From assembly GCF_000172415.1 (NCBI RefSeq), contig NZ_ABLD01000004.1, positions 186,001-250,000 on the forward strand: DNA of 64,000 bases, read 5' to 3'. Positions 54,977 to 63,795 of the stretch are shown piece by piece. Made by a program: the position numbers and the translations under genes. Position 1 is the first letter of the stretch; each line of letters opens with the position of its first letter. This stretch comes from Paraburkholderia graminis C4D1M. Lineage in GTDB: Bacteria; Pseudomonadota; Gammaproteobacteria; Burkholderiales; Burkholderiaceae. The notes beneath the pieces were generated by a model. That model saw nothing but the letters and a program-made list of their open reading frames with translations. It was not told the origin of the DNA and made no database searches.

Positions 54977-56728
54977 TCAGTCCAGCCGCAGCTTCGCTTC
55001 GGCGTAGGCGTACATCGGACGCCACAGCAGGCGGTTGAACAGCGTCACGAATAGCGACATCACGGCGATGCCGACGATGATCTTCGGATAATCGCCCGCC
55101 GCCGTGGACTGCGCGATATAGGCGCCGAGCCCGTGCGCGGCCACCTTCGTGTCGCCCCACTGCACGAATTCCGCGACGATGCTCGCGTTCCACGCGCCGC
55201 CCGACGCGGTGATCGCGCCCGTCACGTAGTACGGAAAGATGCCCGGCAAAATGGCCTGACGCCACCACTGCCAGCCGCGGATATGGAAATTCTTGGCCGC
55301 CTCGCGATAGTCGTTCGGATACGAAGTCGCGCCGGCAATCACGTTGAACAGGATATACCACTGCGTGCCGAGCACGATCAGCGGCGAGAGCCAGACATCC
55401 GGGTTCAGGTTGAAGCGCACGATCACGATCACGAAGACCGGAAACAGCAGATTCGCCGGGAACGCGGCCAGAAACTGCGCGAGCGGCTGAATCTTCTCGG
55501 CGAGCGCCGGCCGCAGGCCGATCAGCACGCCGACCGGCACCCAGACCACCGACGCCAGCGCGATCAGCACCACAACCCGCAGCAGCGTGATCAGCCCGAG
55601 CACGAACACGTGGCCGACTTCATCGAGCGATACGCCGGTGCGCACGTAGATGAACACGCGATACACCACATAAACAGTGGCGACCAGCACGAGCGCGCCC
55701 CACACGATGTCGCCGATGCGCGAGCTCTTCTGGATCTGCGGAATCGGAAAGCGCGGCGCCTGCAGCGCGGGCAAGCGGAACGGCACGCGCGCGGCCTTCG
55801 CGAACATCCAGCCGAGCGGCACCAGCAAGCGGTGAATCAGCCGCGTGCGGCGAATCAGATCGAGCAGCCACGACTCGGGCGCGTCGCCCGAACTGGTGGT
55901 CTCCATGCGGAACTTGTCGGCCCACGCCACCAGCGGACGGAACAGCAACTGGTCGTAGGCGAGAATCACGACCGTCATCGCGAGGATCACCCAGCCGATC
56001 GCATGCAGGTTCTTGACGACGATCGCCTGCGCGAGATACGCGCCGATGCCGGGCAGCGTGATCGTGTTATTGCCGACCGTGATCGCCTCCGATGCGACCA
56101 CGAAGAACCAGCCGCCCGACATCGACATCATCATGTTCCAGATGAGGCCGGGCATCGAGAACGGCACTTCGAGTTTCCAGAAGCGCTGCCATGACGTCAG
56201 ATGAAAACCGCGCGAGACTTCATCGAGATCGCGCGGCACCGTGCGCAGCGACTGATAGAAGCTGAACGTCATGTTCCACGCCTGGCTCGTGAAGATCGCA
56301 AAGATCGCCGCGAGTTCGGCGCCGAGCACGCGGCCCGGAAAGAGCGCGAGAAAGAACGTGACCGTGAACGAGATATAGCCGAGCACCGGCACCGACTGCA
56401 GGATGTCGAGAATCGGCACCAGCACGAGTCCGGCGCGGCGGCTCTTCGCGGCCAGCGTGCCGTAGGCGAGCGTGAAGATCAGCGACGCGACCATCGCCGC
56501 GAGCATGCGCAATGTGGTGCGCATTGCGTACTCGGGCAGATTCGCCGGATCGAGCGAGATCGCCTGGGTCTTCAGCGTCGACATCGGCGCGAGCGTCTCG
56601 TGAAAGCCGATCGCCGCCATCGCGATGATGCAGATGATGAGCGGAAACGCGACGAAGTCCCAGCGGTTGGGCAGCACGCGCCATGCCGACGCGTTGGCGG
56701 TGCGCTTCAGGTTGAAGCTGAAATCCAT
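54977..56728 (-). CDS. ABC transporter permease with two fused permease domains
   Basis: The 583-residue inner-membrane protein contains two NitT/TauT-type permease domains in one chain, joined near residues 285-340. EAA-like loops lie around RDLDEVSRGFHLTSWQRFWK and NDYREAAKNFHIRGWQWWRQ. It pairs with the ATPase gene 111 nt downstream, but no periplasmic binding protein is encoded nearby, so substrate is unknown. If the ATPase is truly broken, this transporter is probably inactive. The ATG at 56728 follows a GAGGAGCCGG site. Confidence 0.85.
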   Translation of the reverse strand: MDFSFNLKRTANASAWRVLPNRWDFVAFPLIICIIAMAAIGFHETLAPMSTLKTQAISLDPANLPEYAMRTTLRMLAAMVASLIFTLAYGTLAAKSRRAGLVLVPILDILQSVPVLGYISFTVTFFLALFPGRVLGAELAAIFAIFTSQAWNMTFSFYQSLRTVPRDLDEVSRGFHLTSWQRFWKLEVPFSMPGLIWNMMMSMSGGWFFVVASEAITVGNNTITLPGIGAYLAQAIVVKNLHAIGWVILAMTVVILAYDQLLFRPLVAWADKFRMETTSSGDAPESWLLDLIRRTRLIHRLLVPLGWMFAKAARVPFRLPALQAPRFPIPQIQKSSRIGDIVWGALVLVATVYVVYRVFIYVRTGVSLDEVGHVFVLGLITLLRVVVLIALASVVWVPVGVLIGLRPALAEKIQPLAQFLAAFPANLLFPVFVIVIVRFNLNPDVWLSPLIVLGTQWYILFNVIAGATSYPNDYREAAKNFHIRGWQWWRQAILPGIFPYYVTGAITASGGAWNASIVAEFVQWGDTKVAAHGLGAYIAQSTAAGDYPKIIVGIAVMSLFVTLFNRLLWRPMYAYAEAKLRLD

Positions 56729-57412
56729 CAGACCGGCTCCTCGTTAATACAGGCGTTCGAATGCGCGAAGGAGGCCGCGGCTGCCGCGCGGCGGTCTGAA
56801 GTTCGGTCCGGAAAGCGGAAATCAGGCATGGCAAAACGCGTGTGCGCGGTAAATCGTTAGCGTACGAGACAGGTGGACCGGCAACGGAAGCGCCGATGGG
56901 CAAGCCGCCCCCGAACCGCAATCGTCAAGCCTGAGTCCTGTCGCCGCAGGCGCCGCCCGTAGGCTGGCGAGCTTTCCTTTGTTTTGGACGGCACGACACT
57001 ACACCATCCTATGTTTCAGGCACAACCTTTGACGGCAAATCCGGCAACTTGCTGCGCCCCGCCTGACAACGGCCCGGCAATGGCCTGACAGTGGCCTTCC
57101 GCGAAGCTTCCGTGAAGACCGCGAGCCTCGTTGCGCGTCTCGTCGCGCGTGGCCTATTGCCGCTCCCGGCATCAAGAAAACGGCGCGATTGCCGTTAAGA
57201 GCCTGATGGGTGCAGCCCATCTGGATTCATTGCCGCGATAAGGGTGCCGTCTGGCCCCATGACGGTTAGAATCCACTAAAGATGCGCCCGTATGGATGGT
57301 TTTATCCCGGCCCGCGCGGCGCAACCCCGAGCGAAACGCTGGGCGAAACGGCGCCGCGGCGCTGCCACGAATAAGCTAGTTGCATGTCTCAGCCAGACGG
57401 ATCAGAGGGTCG
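56729..57412. other. 684-nt region between ABC transporter and cyclase genes
   Basis: No convincing gene is present in this divergent region. A 73-codon minus-strand frame near 57000-57220 has no family resemblance and was rejected. The region should contain the promoters of the ABC permease operon and the GGDEF gene. I looked for riboswitch-like motifs linked with this transporter class and recognised none. Confidence 0.4.
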
Positions 57413-59104
57413 ATGAACAGGACAACCTTGCGCCAGGCAACCGGCCCGATCGGCTTCGTGCTGATCGTACTGGCTTGCTGGTTCGTGGCCGGCATGGTCG
57501 CGGACCGGATGGTACAGCAAGAGCTCAACGCGGCGTTGCACGCGCAGCGTCAGATGGCCGCCTCGATCGTCGACAACATGGCGGAGGTGATCGCAAGCGA
57601 CCTCGCGATGTCGCGAGCCATTCCCGCAACCATGGCCGAAATGGACGTGGTCCAGAACGCGCTGGTGCAATCCCGGAATTATGCCGCGAACGGCGAGACG
57701 ACGGAACCCACGCTGCGCGCCGCGTTGCTAAAAGACCCGCATCTTGGCGCGGTCAGCACCTTCCTGCACCGGGCACAGGGCTTCTCCGGGCTCGATCAGG
57801 TATGGCTCGTGAATGCCAACGGCATCTGCGTGGCCTCGAGCGATGTCTCCGGCGATCCGCAGAGGCGGCGCGCCTCGTTCGTCGGCGTCGACATGCGGGT
57901 GCGCGCGTATCTGACCAACGCGCTGCTCGGCGCGTTCTCCGAAACCTATGGCGTGGGCCGCACGAGCGGCGAACCCGGCATCTTCATCGCGGTGCCCGTC
58001 TATGCGGACGGCGAACTCGCGGGCGCGGTCGTCGCCAAGGTCGGCATCGCGCGGCTGCGCCACTGGGTCGCGCATGCCGGCACCTTCGTCGCCGACGATA
58101 ACGGCGTCATCATCATGGCGCACGACAGCAAGCTCGAAGGCCACGCGTTGCCCGATTCGCGCGTGACGAAGATGAGCGTCGCCGAGCGCACCGTGACCTA
58201 TCGCCGCGACGCGTTCCCGGACATCCAGATTCGCGTCGACAACGAAGTGCGTGAGCAGGCGCCGTGGGTCTCGGCGACCGTCGCCGGGCAACTGTTCGGC
58301 TCGGCCGGCCGCCTGGGGCCGTCGCTGTATCAGACTCGTGGCGGCCTGAACTCGGGGCTCTCCGCGCATCTGGTCGAGCCGCTCTCGGCCTGGCCGGAGC
58401 TGTTGCGCAACCATAAGCGCGATCATCTGCTGGTGTTTCTGACGCTGGCGGGTACCGTGGCGCTCGCGTGGGTGATCACCGTGTCGTACGTGCGCGAGCG
58501 GCGCCATCATCGGGCCACGCGCGATCTCGCCGAGCAGTTGCAGTCGGCCAATACGCTGCTTTCGGCGGAGGCGCGTCACGACGCGTTGACGGGCGCGCTG
58601 TCGCGCCGCTACTTCCTCGATCTGCTGCGTCACGAGATCGATCGCGCGCACCTCGGCAACCAGCCGCTGTGCATGGCGATTGCCGACCTCGATCACTTCA
58701 AGCAGATCAACGACCGCTTCGGCCATGCCGCCGGCGACCGCGCGCTCGAGCATTTCGTCGAGACCTGCCGCGCCGAACTGCGCGGCGCCGATGCGATCGG
58801 CCGGCTCGGCGGCGAGGAGTTCGGTGTGCTGCTGCCCGGAACCGATCTCGCGGGCGGCCGCGAAGTGGTCGAGCGCCTGCGCTTGCGTCTGAAAGCGGTG
58901 CCGTCGGCGAAACTGCCTGCGTCCGTTACGCTCAGCGTGAGCATCGGCATCACGGAGTTGTCCGTCGACGACCTCCCCGAGCGGATCATGAGCCGCGCCG
59001 ACATGGCGCTCTATGCCGCCAAGACCGGCGGGCGCGACCGCACCGAAGCGCTGCCGCCCGACGACACCGCCCCGCCCGCCCGCACGGTCGCAAGCGTCTG
59101 GTGA
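57413..59104 (+). CDS. Membrane diguanylate cyclase with periplasmic sensor
   Basis: The 563-residue protein has a signal-anchor helix (GFVLIVLACWFVAGMVADRM), a Cache-like periplasmic sensor domain (about residues 45-330), a second helix (LLVFLTLAGTVALAWVITVS) and a GGDEF domain from about 385. The active site is GGEEF, preceded five residues upstream by RGAD, an intact RxxD inhibitory site, so product feedback is expected. The ATG at 57413 has an AGAGGG ribosome site. It differs from the GGDEF-EAL protein at 14622 in having no EAL domain. Confidence 0.92.
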   Translation: MNRTTLRQATGPIGFVLIVLACWFVAGMVADRMVQQELNAALHAQRQMAASIVDNMAEVIASDLAMSRAIPATMAEMDVVQNALVQSRNYAANGETTEPTLRAALLKDPHLGAVSTFLHRAQGFSGLDQVWLVNANGICVASSDVSGDPQRRRASFVGVDMRVRAYLTNALLGAFSETYGVGRTSGEPGIFIAVPVYADGELAGAVVAKVGIARLRHWVAHAGTFVADDNGVIIMAHDSKLEGHALPDSRVTKMSVAERTVTYRRDAFPDIQIRVDNEVREQAPWVSATVAGQLFGSAGRLGPSLYQTRGGLNSGLSAHLVEPLSAWPELLRNHKRDHLLVFLTLAGTVALAWVITVSYVRERRHHRATRDLAEQLQSANTLLSAEARHDALTGALSRRYFLDLLRHEIDRAHLGNQPLCMAIADLDHFKQINDRFGHAAGDRALEHFVETCRAELRGADAIGRLGGEEFGVLLPGTDLAGGREVVERLRLRLKAVPSAKLPASVTLSVSIGITELSVDDLPERIMSRADMALYAAKTGGRDRTEALPPDDTAPPARTVASVW

Positions 59105-59218
59105 CGGCGAGTCCGCTCCTTGACGCGAGGCAAGCCGAGGCTTCGAGCCTTCCGCAAGCAAGCAGGTATGATCGACACTGACCTCGAGTTGTCGCTACCG
59201 CTTTAACGGGAGATTCGC

Positions 59219-59485
59219 ATGAAGGGAAATCTGGTCATTGTTTGCCGCGATCAGGATGCTGACGCGTTCGACCATCTGCTGGCTGAGTACGGCGCGTTCC
59301 AGACGCGGCTGTCGTCGACCGCGTGGTATCTGAAGCTCGATGTCGCGCCGGAAGTCATTCAGGAAGAGATACTCGGCCGCCTCGGCAAGTACACGACCCA
59401 CTATATTTTCGAAGCCGAAACCGTGACGTGGAATACGGTGGATAGCGAAGCCGCGAACGCGCTGAATACGTTGTTTTCGGATTAG
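59219..59485 (+). CDS. Small conserved-type protein, ferredoxin-like fold suspected
   Basis: The 88-residue protein has the alternating beta-alpha pattern of a ferredoxin-like fold: GNLVIVCRDQDADAFDHLLA, STAWYLKLDVAPEVIQEEIL, YTTHYIFEAETVTWN. It brings to mind the SinR/Cas2-like small proteins that begin with a beta strand and carry a Trp before the second strand, but no cas gene is near and catalytic Asp motifs are unclear. A GGGAG ribosome site supports the ATG. Function unknown. Confidence 0.65.
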   Translation: MKGNLVIVCRDQDADAFDHLLAEYGAFQTRLSSTAWYLKLDVAPEVIQEEILGRLGKYTTHYIFEAETVTWNTVDSEAANALNTLFSD

Positions 59486-59606
59486 CTCGCGAGCGGGAAG
59501 CAGTTGTGGTCGCGGTCGCAGTAATGACCTGGGATGACCTCGGCGGCGGACCACACCAGCCCACGACAAAACCAGGCGCGACGCAACGCCGCGCCTGCAA
59601 CTCAAA

Positions 59607-60926
59607 TCACCAGACACTGCTCTCCGACGCCGCCCTCGCCTGAGGCACCGCGGAAAACGGGAAGCTCATCAAGACGCGCAAGCCGCGGCCGTCGTGGTTG
59701 CCGATCTGCCACTCGCCGCCCGCGCGCCGTACCAGCCGCTCGACAATCGCAAGCCCAAGACCGCTGTGGCCATTGCCGCCGCGCGCGGGATCGAGCCGCA
59801 CGAAAGGCCGGCTTGCGTTGACGAGGTCCTGCGCGGCGATGCCCTTGCCGTTATCGCTCACCGACAACGTGAAGCCTTCCGCCGTGCGCGCAGTGGCGAC
59901 GACGATAGGCGGCGCTCCGTACGCATGCGCGTTGTCGAGCAGGTTCGACAGAATCCGGTCGAGCGTGGCGGCGGGCAGCATGAAGCCGGGGCCGGCTCGC
60001 AGATCGGTCTGCACCGCAGGCGCGCCCGAGGCCACCGCGCGATAGCTGCGCACGACGCGTTCACATTGCGCGTCGACCTCGACGGCTTCGCTGCGATCCG
60101 CGCCGTCGTGCGCGAACACCAGGAATTGTTCGACGATGTGCGTCATCGAATCGACGTCGCGCACGACGCCGTCGCGCATCTTCGCTTCGTCCATCATTTC
60201 GGCGCGCAGACGCAAGCGCGCAAGCGGCGTCTTCAGATCGTGCGCGACACCCGCGAGCATCACCGCGCGGTCGTTCTCGGTGCGCGCGACTTCCTGCACC
60301 ATCTGGTTAAAGCCATGCGTCAATTGCCTGAGCTCGCGCGGTCCGCGCTCGGGCACGGGCGGCACCGGCAGGCCACGGCCGAAGCGCGCCACCGCCTGGG
60401 CGAGCGAGCGCAACGGCTGCTGCAACGCCCATGCGGCGAACAGCGCCGCCATCACCGCGAACGAGAAGATGATGACGAGCCACAGCACCGTTCGGTCGAG
60501 CGAGCGCGGTGGCCGCAGCGGCTGCACCGGCACGACGATCCAGCTACGGTCCCTGGGCGCGCGCACCCACAGCGTGGGCGGCGCTCCCGGCAAGCCGACG
60601 CGCACCTGCGTGCCGGACGGCATGCGGTCGCGCGCGTCTTCGATAAACCGTTCGAGCGGCGGCGGCAGATTCGATGTCTCGGGCGGCACTTCGGGGCTCG
60701 CCGGATCGACCAGCTTTACGCGCGACGGCAGCGGCTGATCGGGATTGCGGGCCACGTGCTGACGCACCGCGTCGACGAGGAACGTGGCTTCTTCGACGGC
60801 ATAGCGGGTTTGCAGCTGGCTGCGCTCGAGGCGCATGAGCGCATACCACGCGAAATGCGACAGCAGCAGCACCGCGACGACCAGCAAGGCCAGCCGTCCG
60901 AACAACGAATCAATGGGCCGGCGCAT
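59607..60926 (-). CDS. EnvZ-type sensor histidine kinase
   Basis: The 439-residue kinase has helices at about 11-31 and 147-168 flanking a periplasmic domain, a HAMP domain, then an EnvZ-like H box MLAGVAHDLKTPLARLRLRA (His about 229). The ATPase domain has the N box LDRILSNLLDNAHAYG, G1 DNGKGI and G2 HSGLGLAIV. It probably phosphorylates the response regulator whose gene overlaps its start by 17 nt. The divergent Spy/CpxP-like gene suggests an envelope-stress role. The ATG at 60926 is the natural start. Confidence 0.92.
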   Translation of the reverse strand: MRRPIDSLFGRLALLVVAVLLLSHFAWYALMRLERSQLQTRYAVEEATFLVDAVRQHVARNPDQPLPSRVKLVDPASPEVPPETSNLPPPLERFIEDARDRMPSGTQVRVGLPGAPPTLWVRAPRDRSWIVVPVQPLRPPRSLDRTVLWLVIIFSFAVMAALFAAWALQQPLRSLAQAVARFGRGLPVPPVPERGPRELRQLTHGFNQMVQEVARTENDRAVMLAGVAHDLKTPLARLRLRAEMMDEAKMRDGVVRDVDSMTHIVEQFLVFAHDGADRSEAVEVDAQCERVVRSYRAVASGAPAVQTDLRAGPGFMLPAATLDRILSNLLDNAHAYGAPPIVVATARTAEGFTLSVSDNGKGIAAQDLVNASRPFVRLDPARGGNGHSGLGLAIVERLVRRAGGEWQIGNHDGRGLRVLMSFPFSAVPQARAASESSVW

Positions 60927-61635
60927 TCTGATCGCCGTCGGGCACGAACACGTAGCCGCGCCCGCGCACTGTCTGAATGAAGCGCGGCGTGGACGGGTCC
61001 GTTTCGAGAATGCGCCGCAGACGCCACACCTGCACGTCGATACCGCGGTCGGTGCCGTCGTATTCGGGACCGTGCAGCAGCTCGAGCAGACGCTCGCGCG
61101 TCAGCGTGCGCATGGGATGGTTCACGAAGATTTTCAGCAACGCGAACTCGCTGCCCGACAGCGTGAGCGGCTTGTCTTCCTGATGCAGCGTGCGCGACTG
61201 GAAGTCGAGCGTGAAGCGGCCGAAGCTGAACGGCTCGCGCTGTTCGGGCGCGGCCGCCGAAGGCAGCGTGCGCCGCCGGCGCAACACCGCCTGCACGCGT
61301 GCGAGCAGCTCGCGCGGATTGAACGGCTTGCCGAGATAGTCGTCCGCGCCGAGTTCGAGACCGACGATCCGGTCGACGTCGTCCGCACGCGCGGTCAGCA
61401 TGATGACCGGGATATCGTCGCCCGACGCGCGCAGCTTGCGCAATGCAGTGAGCCCGTCCACGCCCGGCATCATCAGGTCGAGCACGATCAGGTCGGGACG
61501 CTCGCGTTCGAGCCTGCGCTCGAGCGAGCCCGCGTCGTGCAGCACCGAGACTTCGATGCCCTGACGGGCCAGATAGTCGCGCAGCAGATCGCGCAGTTCG
61601 ACGTCGTCGTCGACAACAAGTATTTGAGTAGCCAT
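60910..61635 (-). CDS. OmpR-family response regulator
   Basis: The 241-residue regulator has a receiver domain (DDD at about 9-11, Asp about 53 in LIVLDLMMPG, Lys about 103 in YLGKPFNPRE) and a winged-helix C-terminal DNA-binding domain (GREYVF-like end RGRGYVFVPDGD, LTRERLLELLHGPEYDGTDR). Its 3' end overlaps the kinase gene by 17 nt, so they are co-translated. Its target sites may be the GTTAC/GTAAC repeats upstream of the divergent Spy-like gene. Confidence 0.93.
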   Translation of the reverse strand: MATQILVVDDDVELRDLLRDYLARQGIEVSVLHDAGSLERRLERERPDLIVLDLMMPGVDGLTALRKLRASGDDIPVIMLTARADDVDRIVGLELGADDYLGKPFNPRELLARVQAVLRRRRTLPSAAAPEQREPFSFGRFTLDFQSRTLHQEDKPLTLSGSEFALLKIFVNHPMRTLTRERLLELLHGPEYDGTDRGIDVQVWRLRRILETDPSTPRFIQTVRGRGYVFVPDGDQNAPAH

Positions 61636-61691
61636 GGAATGAAGTTTAACGCGCGGCAGCAGCGGTTTTCGATTTCACAGAGGCCTCAAGG

Positions 61692-61756
61692 GTTACCGGG
61701 TGTTACGGTGAAAGCTGCACGTAATGGCCCGTAACAGCGGCGCGAAGGCGCGTAAC
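61692..61756. promoter_or_regulatory. CpxR-box-like direct repeats between regulator and Spy-like gene
   Basis: GTTAC repeats at 61692-61696 and 61702-61706 (5-nt spacer), then GTAAT at 61721-61725 and GTAAC at 61731-61735 (5-nt spacer), and another GTAAC at 61752-61756. The 10-bp spacing and core match the CpxR box GTAAA-N5-GTAAA. The site sits between divergent genes for the regulator and the Spy-like protein. Confidence 0.6.
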
Positions 61757-61854
61757 ACAGCGCCGGATGCAGTTCTCTACGCTGTGTCTTACCGAATGCA
61801 GGCCGTCAACTGGATCGGATGCATCGTCGGCTATTCCATTACAAGGAGCCTTAC

Positions 61855-62388
61855 ATGTCCACCAAAAAAATCTCGCGCGCCCTCGCCGTTGCCGCCACCG
61901 CTCTCGCCATCGGCGCGGGCGCTGCTTATGCCGCCCAACCCGCTCATGAGGCCCACGGCGGTCCGGGCGGATGGCACGGTCACTTCATGAAAGAGCTCAC
62001 GCAACTACATGATCAGTTGAAGCTGAACGCGGATCAGGAAAAGCAGTGGCAAGCCGCACTCGACACGATGAAGCAAGGCCATGAAGCGATGCGCGCGAAC
62101 CACGAGCAGATGAAGAACCAGTTCAAGGCCGCGCAGCAGCAGCAGATTCTGGATCTGAACGCGATGGCTTCCGCTCATCAGCAGATCGAGCAGAAGGACG
62201 CGCAGTTGCGCCAGCAAACCACGGACGCCTGGCTCAAGTTCTATAACGGCCTGAACGACCAGCAGAAGACGACCGTCAGCACGGCGCTGAAGCAGCGCTT
62301 TGCGAAGATGGAGTCGCGTCACGAGAAGATGCGCGAGCGTTGGCAGCAGCATCATGGCGCGGCGTCGGCGCCGGCTGCGAGCCAGTAA
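61855..62388 (+). CDS. Spy/CpxP-like periplasmic protein
   Basis: The 177-residue periplasmic protein has a signal peptide (cleavage near GAAYAAQP) and a Met/Gln/His-rich helical body of the LTxxQ type (LKLNADQEKQWQAALDTMKQ, VSTALKQRFAKMES). Spy is an ATP-independent chaperone, and CpxP inhibits the Cpx kinase. Both are Cpx-regulated. The position next to the divergent two-component genes and repeated boxes supports such a role. The ATG at 61855 follows AAGGAG. A terminator follows it. Confidence 0.82.
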   Translation: MSTKKISRALAVAATALAIGAGAAYAAQPAHEAHGGPGGWHGHFMKELTQLHDQLKLNADQEKQWQAALDTMKQGHEAMRANHEQMKNQFKAAQQQQILDLNAMASAHQQIEQKDAQLRQQTTDAWLKFYNGLNDQQKTTVSTALKQRFAKMESRHEKMRERWQQHHGAASAPAASQ

Positions 62389-62435
62389 GCGGCGCGGCCG
62401 CCGCGCTGCAAAGCGCGGCGGCTTCGCAGAAACAG

Positions 62436-62475
62436 AAACGCCACGGAGCGCAGTTCAAAAACTCCGTGGCGTTTT
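62436..62475 (+). terminator. Rho-independent terminator of the Spy-like gene
   Basis: AAACGCCACGGAG and CTCCGTGGCGTTT form a 13-bp perfect stem, followed by one more T in an AT-rich stretch. A strong GC hairpin also lies at 62397-62422. Together they end the Spy-like transcript and may also stop the convergent pirin transcript. Confidence 0.85.
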
Positions 62476-62603
62476 CCATATATACATATAGCGGCGCGCG
62501 TGTGCATTCCCGCTGAAACTGAGCTTGCAGCACGCGCCCTTTGTGCCGTCCTGGTTGCGCCCTCAACCAACTCCGCGTTGAGCGGCGCAACAACTGCCCT
62601 GCT

Positions 62604-63314
62604 TCAGCTATCGAGCCGCCCAAGGTCGAACAGCAGCACTTCTGCGTGGTCGCCCTTTTCCAGCGTCACCGTGTCCGTATCGCTGAGCTTCGCGGCATCG
62701 CCCGCTTGCAGCGCCTCGCCGTTCACCGTCAGCGAGCCGCGCGCGACGTGCACGTACACGAGCCGTCCCGCGGGCACCGCGAAGCTGGCCGTCTCCGCGC
62801 CGTCGATCAAGCCCGCGTAAATCGACGCGTCCGCGTGGATCGTCACCGAGCCGTCGCGGCCGTCGGGCGATGCGACGACGCGCAGGCGGCCGCGCTTGTC
62901 GGCGGCGTCGAAGCGCTTTTCCTCGTAGCCCGGCTGATCGCCCGCGCGTTGCGGAATCACCCAGATCTGCAACAGATGCGCCTCTTCGTCCGGCGACGCG
63001 TTGAACTCGCTATGCATCACGCCCGTGCCGGCGCTCATGCGCTGCACGTCGCCGGGACGGATTGTCGAGCCGTTGCCCATGCTGTCGCGGTGCGCAAGCG
63101 CGCCTTCGAGCACGTACGTGACGATCTCCATGTCGCGGTGCCCGTGCGTGCCGAAGCCCTGTCCACCCGCGATGCGGTCTTCGTTGATCACGCGCAGCGG
63201 CCCGAAGTGGACGTGCTCGGGATCGCGATAATCGGCAAACGAAAAGCTGTGATACGAGTCGAGCCAGCCGTGGTTGGCGTGGCCACGCTCGTCGGAGCGG
63301 CGAATCTCGATCAT
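62604..63314 (-). CDS. Pirin-family protein (YhhW-like)
   Basis: The 236-residue cupin-fold protein carries the pirin motifs FADYRDPEHVHFGPLRVIN and THGHRDMEIVTYVLEGALAH. The His and Glu residues form the metal site, and SAGTGVMHSEFNAS closes the first cupin. E. coli YhhW has quercetinase activity, but cellular roles in bacteria are unclear. The ATG at 63314 has a GGGAG ribosome site. An upstream in-frame extension to 63875 is not supported. Confidence 0.9.
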   Translation of the reverse strand: MIEIRRSDERGHANHGWLDSYHSFSFADYRDPEHVHFGPLRVINEDRIAGGQGFGTHGHRDMEIVTYVLEGALAHRDSMGNGSTIRPGDVQRMSAGTGVMHSEFNASPDEEAHLLQIWVIPQRAGDQPGYEEKRFDAADKRGRLRVVASPDGRDGSVTIHADASIYAGLIDGAETASFAVPAGRLVYVHVARGSLTVNGEALQAGDAAKLSDTDTVTLEKGDHAEVLLFDLGRLDS

Positions 63315-63795
63315 GACGTACTCCCGGTGAAATTGGCGATGGCGAGAATGTATGGGCTCGCCGCCCGATCCACAATCGGGCGCGGGCGCACCGGATCGTT
63401 TCGCAAATCCGCTTAATCGAAGTTGGCGAAGCGAGCCGCGCGCATCGAACCGTCGTCTACCGCTTTCGCAACGCGCCGCGCGAATGCGTCGCGCATACGC
63501 AACGGCCTTCATGCGACGCCGGCGCGGCGGGCATTGCGCACTGGCGCCGCGCCCCTGTTCGGGTAAAATACCGCGCTTTTCAACGCATAGGGTGGCCGAA
63601 GGCTCGCCTGGCAAAGGCTTGCGAAGGCTCGGCAAAGGCCTGGCAAGGCCGGACACCACGCGGAAAACCGCGGCGGCGCGACAATTTTGACCGCCTAGAA
63701 TAGCGACGGCCGGCCACGAGCCGAGGCGACGGCCGGCCACGAGCCGGCTTCGTCGGGATCGGACACCACGACGATCAGTTTGACCCAGGAGAAAC
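63315..63795. other. 481-nt intergenic region with short repeats
   Basis: No gene supported. It contains a run of short GGCAAAGGC-like repeats (about 63605-63655) and a 21-bp direct repeat at 63703-63746. It should hold the promoter of the binding-protein gene at 63796. Confidence 0.4.
63703..63746. repeat. Two 21-bp direct repeats
   Basis: The 21-bp unit GCGACGGCCGGCCACGAGC plus two bases occurs at 63703-63723 and again at 63726-63746 with a 2-nt spacer. Exact copies in non-coding DNA. Confidence 0.8.

Noticed and set aside
56729..57000. Riboswitch upstream of the fused ABC permease
   Set aside because: I looked for guanidine, manganese and thiamine type signatures and recognised none. A covariance search would be needed.
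56999..57220. Possible 73-residue minus-strand gene in the 684-nt gap
   Set aside because: No ribosome site, an Arg/Gly-rich odd composition and no family resemblance.
59219..59485. CRISPR-associated Cas2
   Set aside because: No repeats or other cas genes, and the Cas2 catalytic pattern is not clear.
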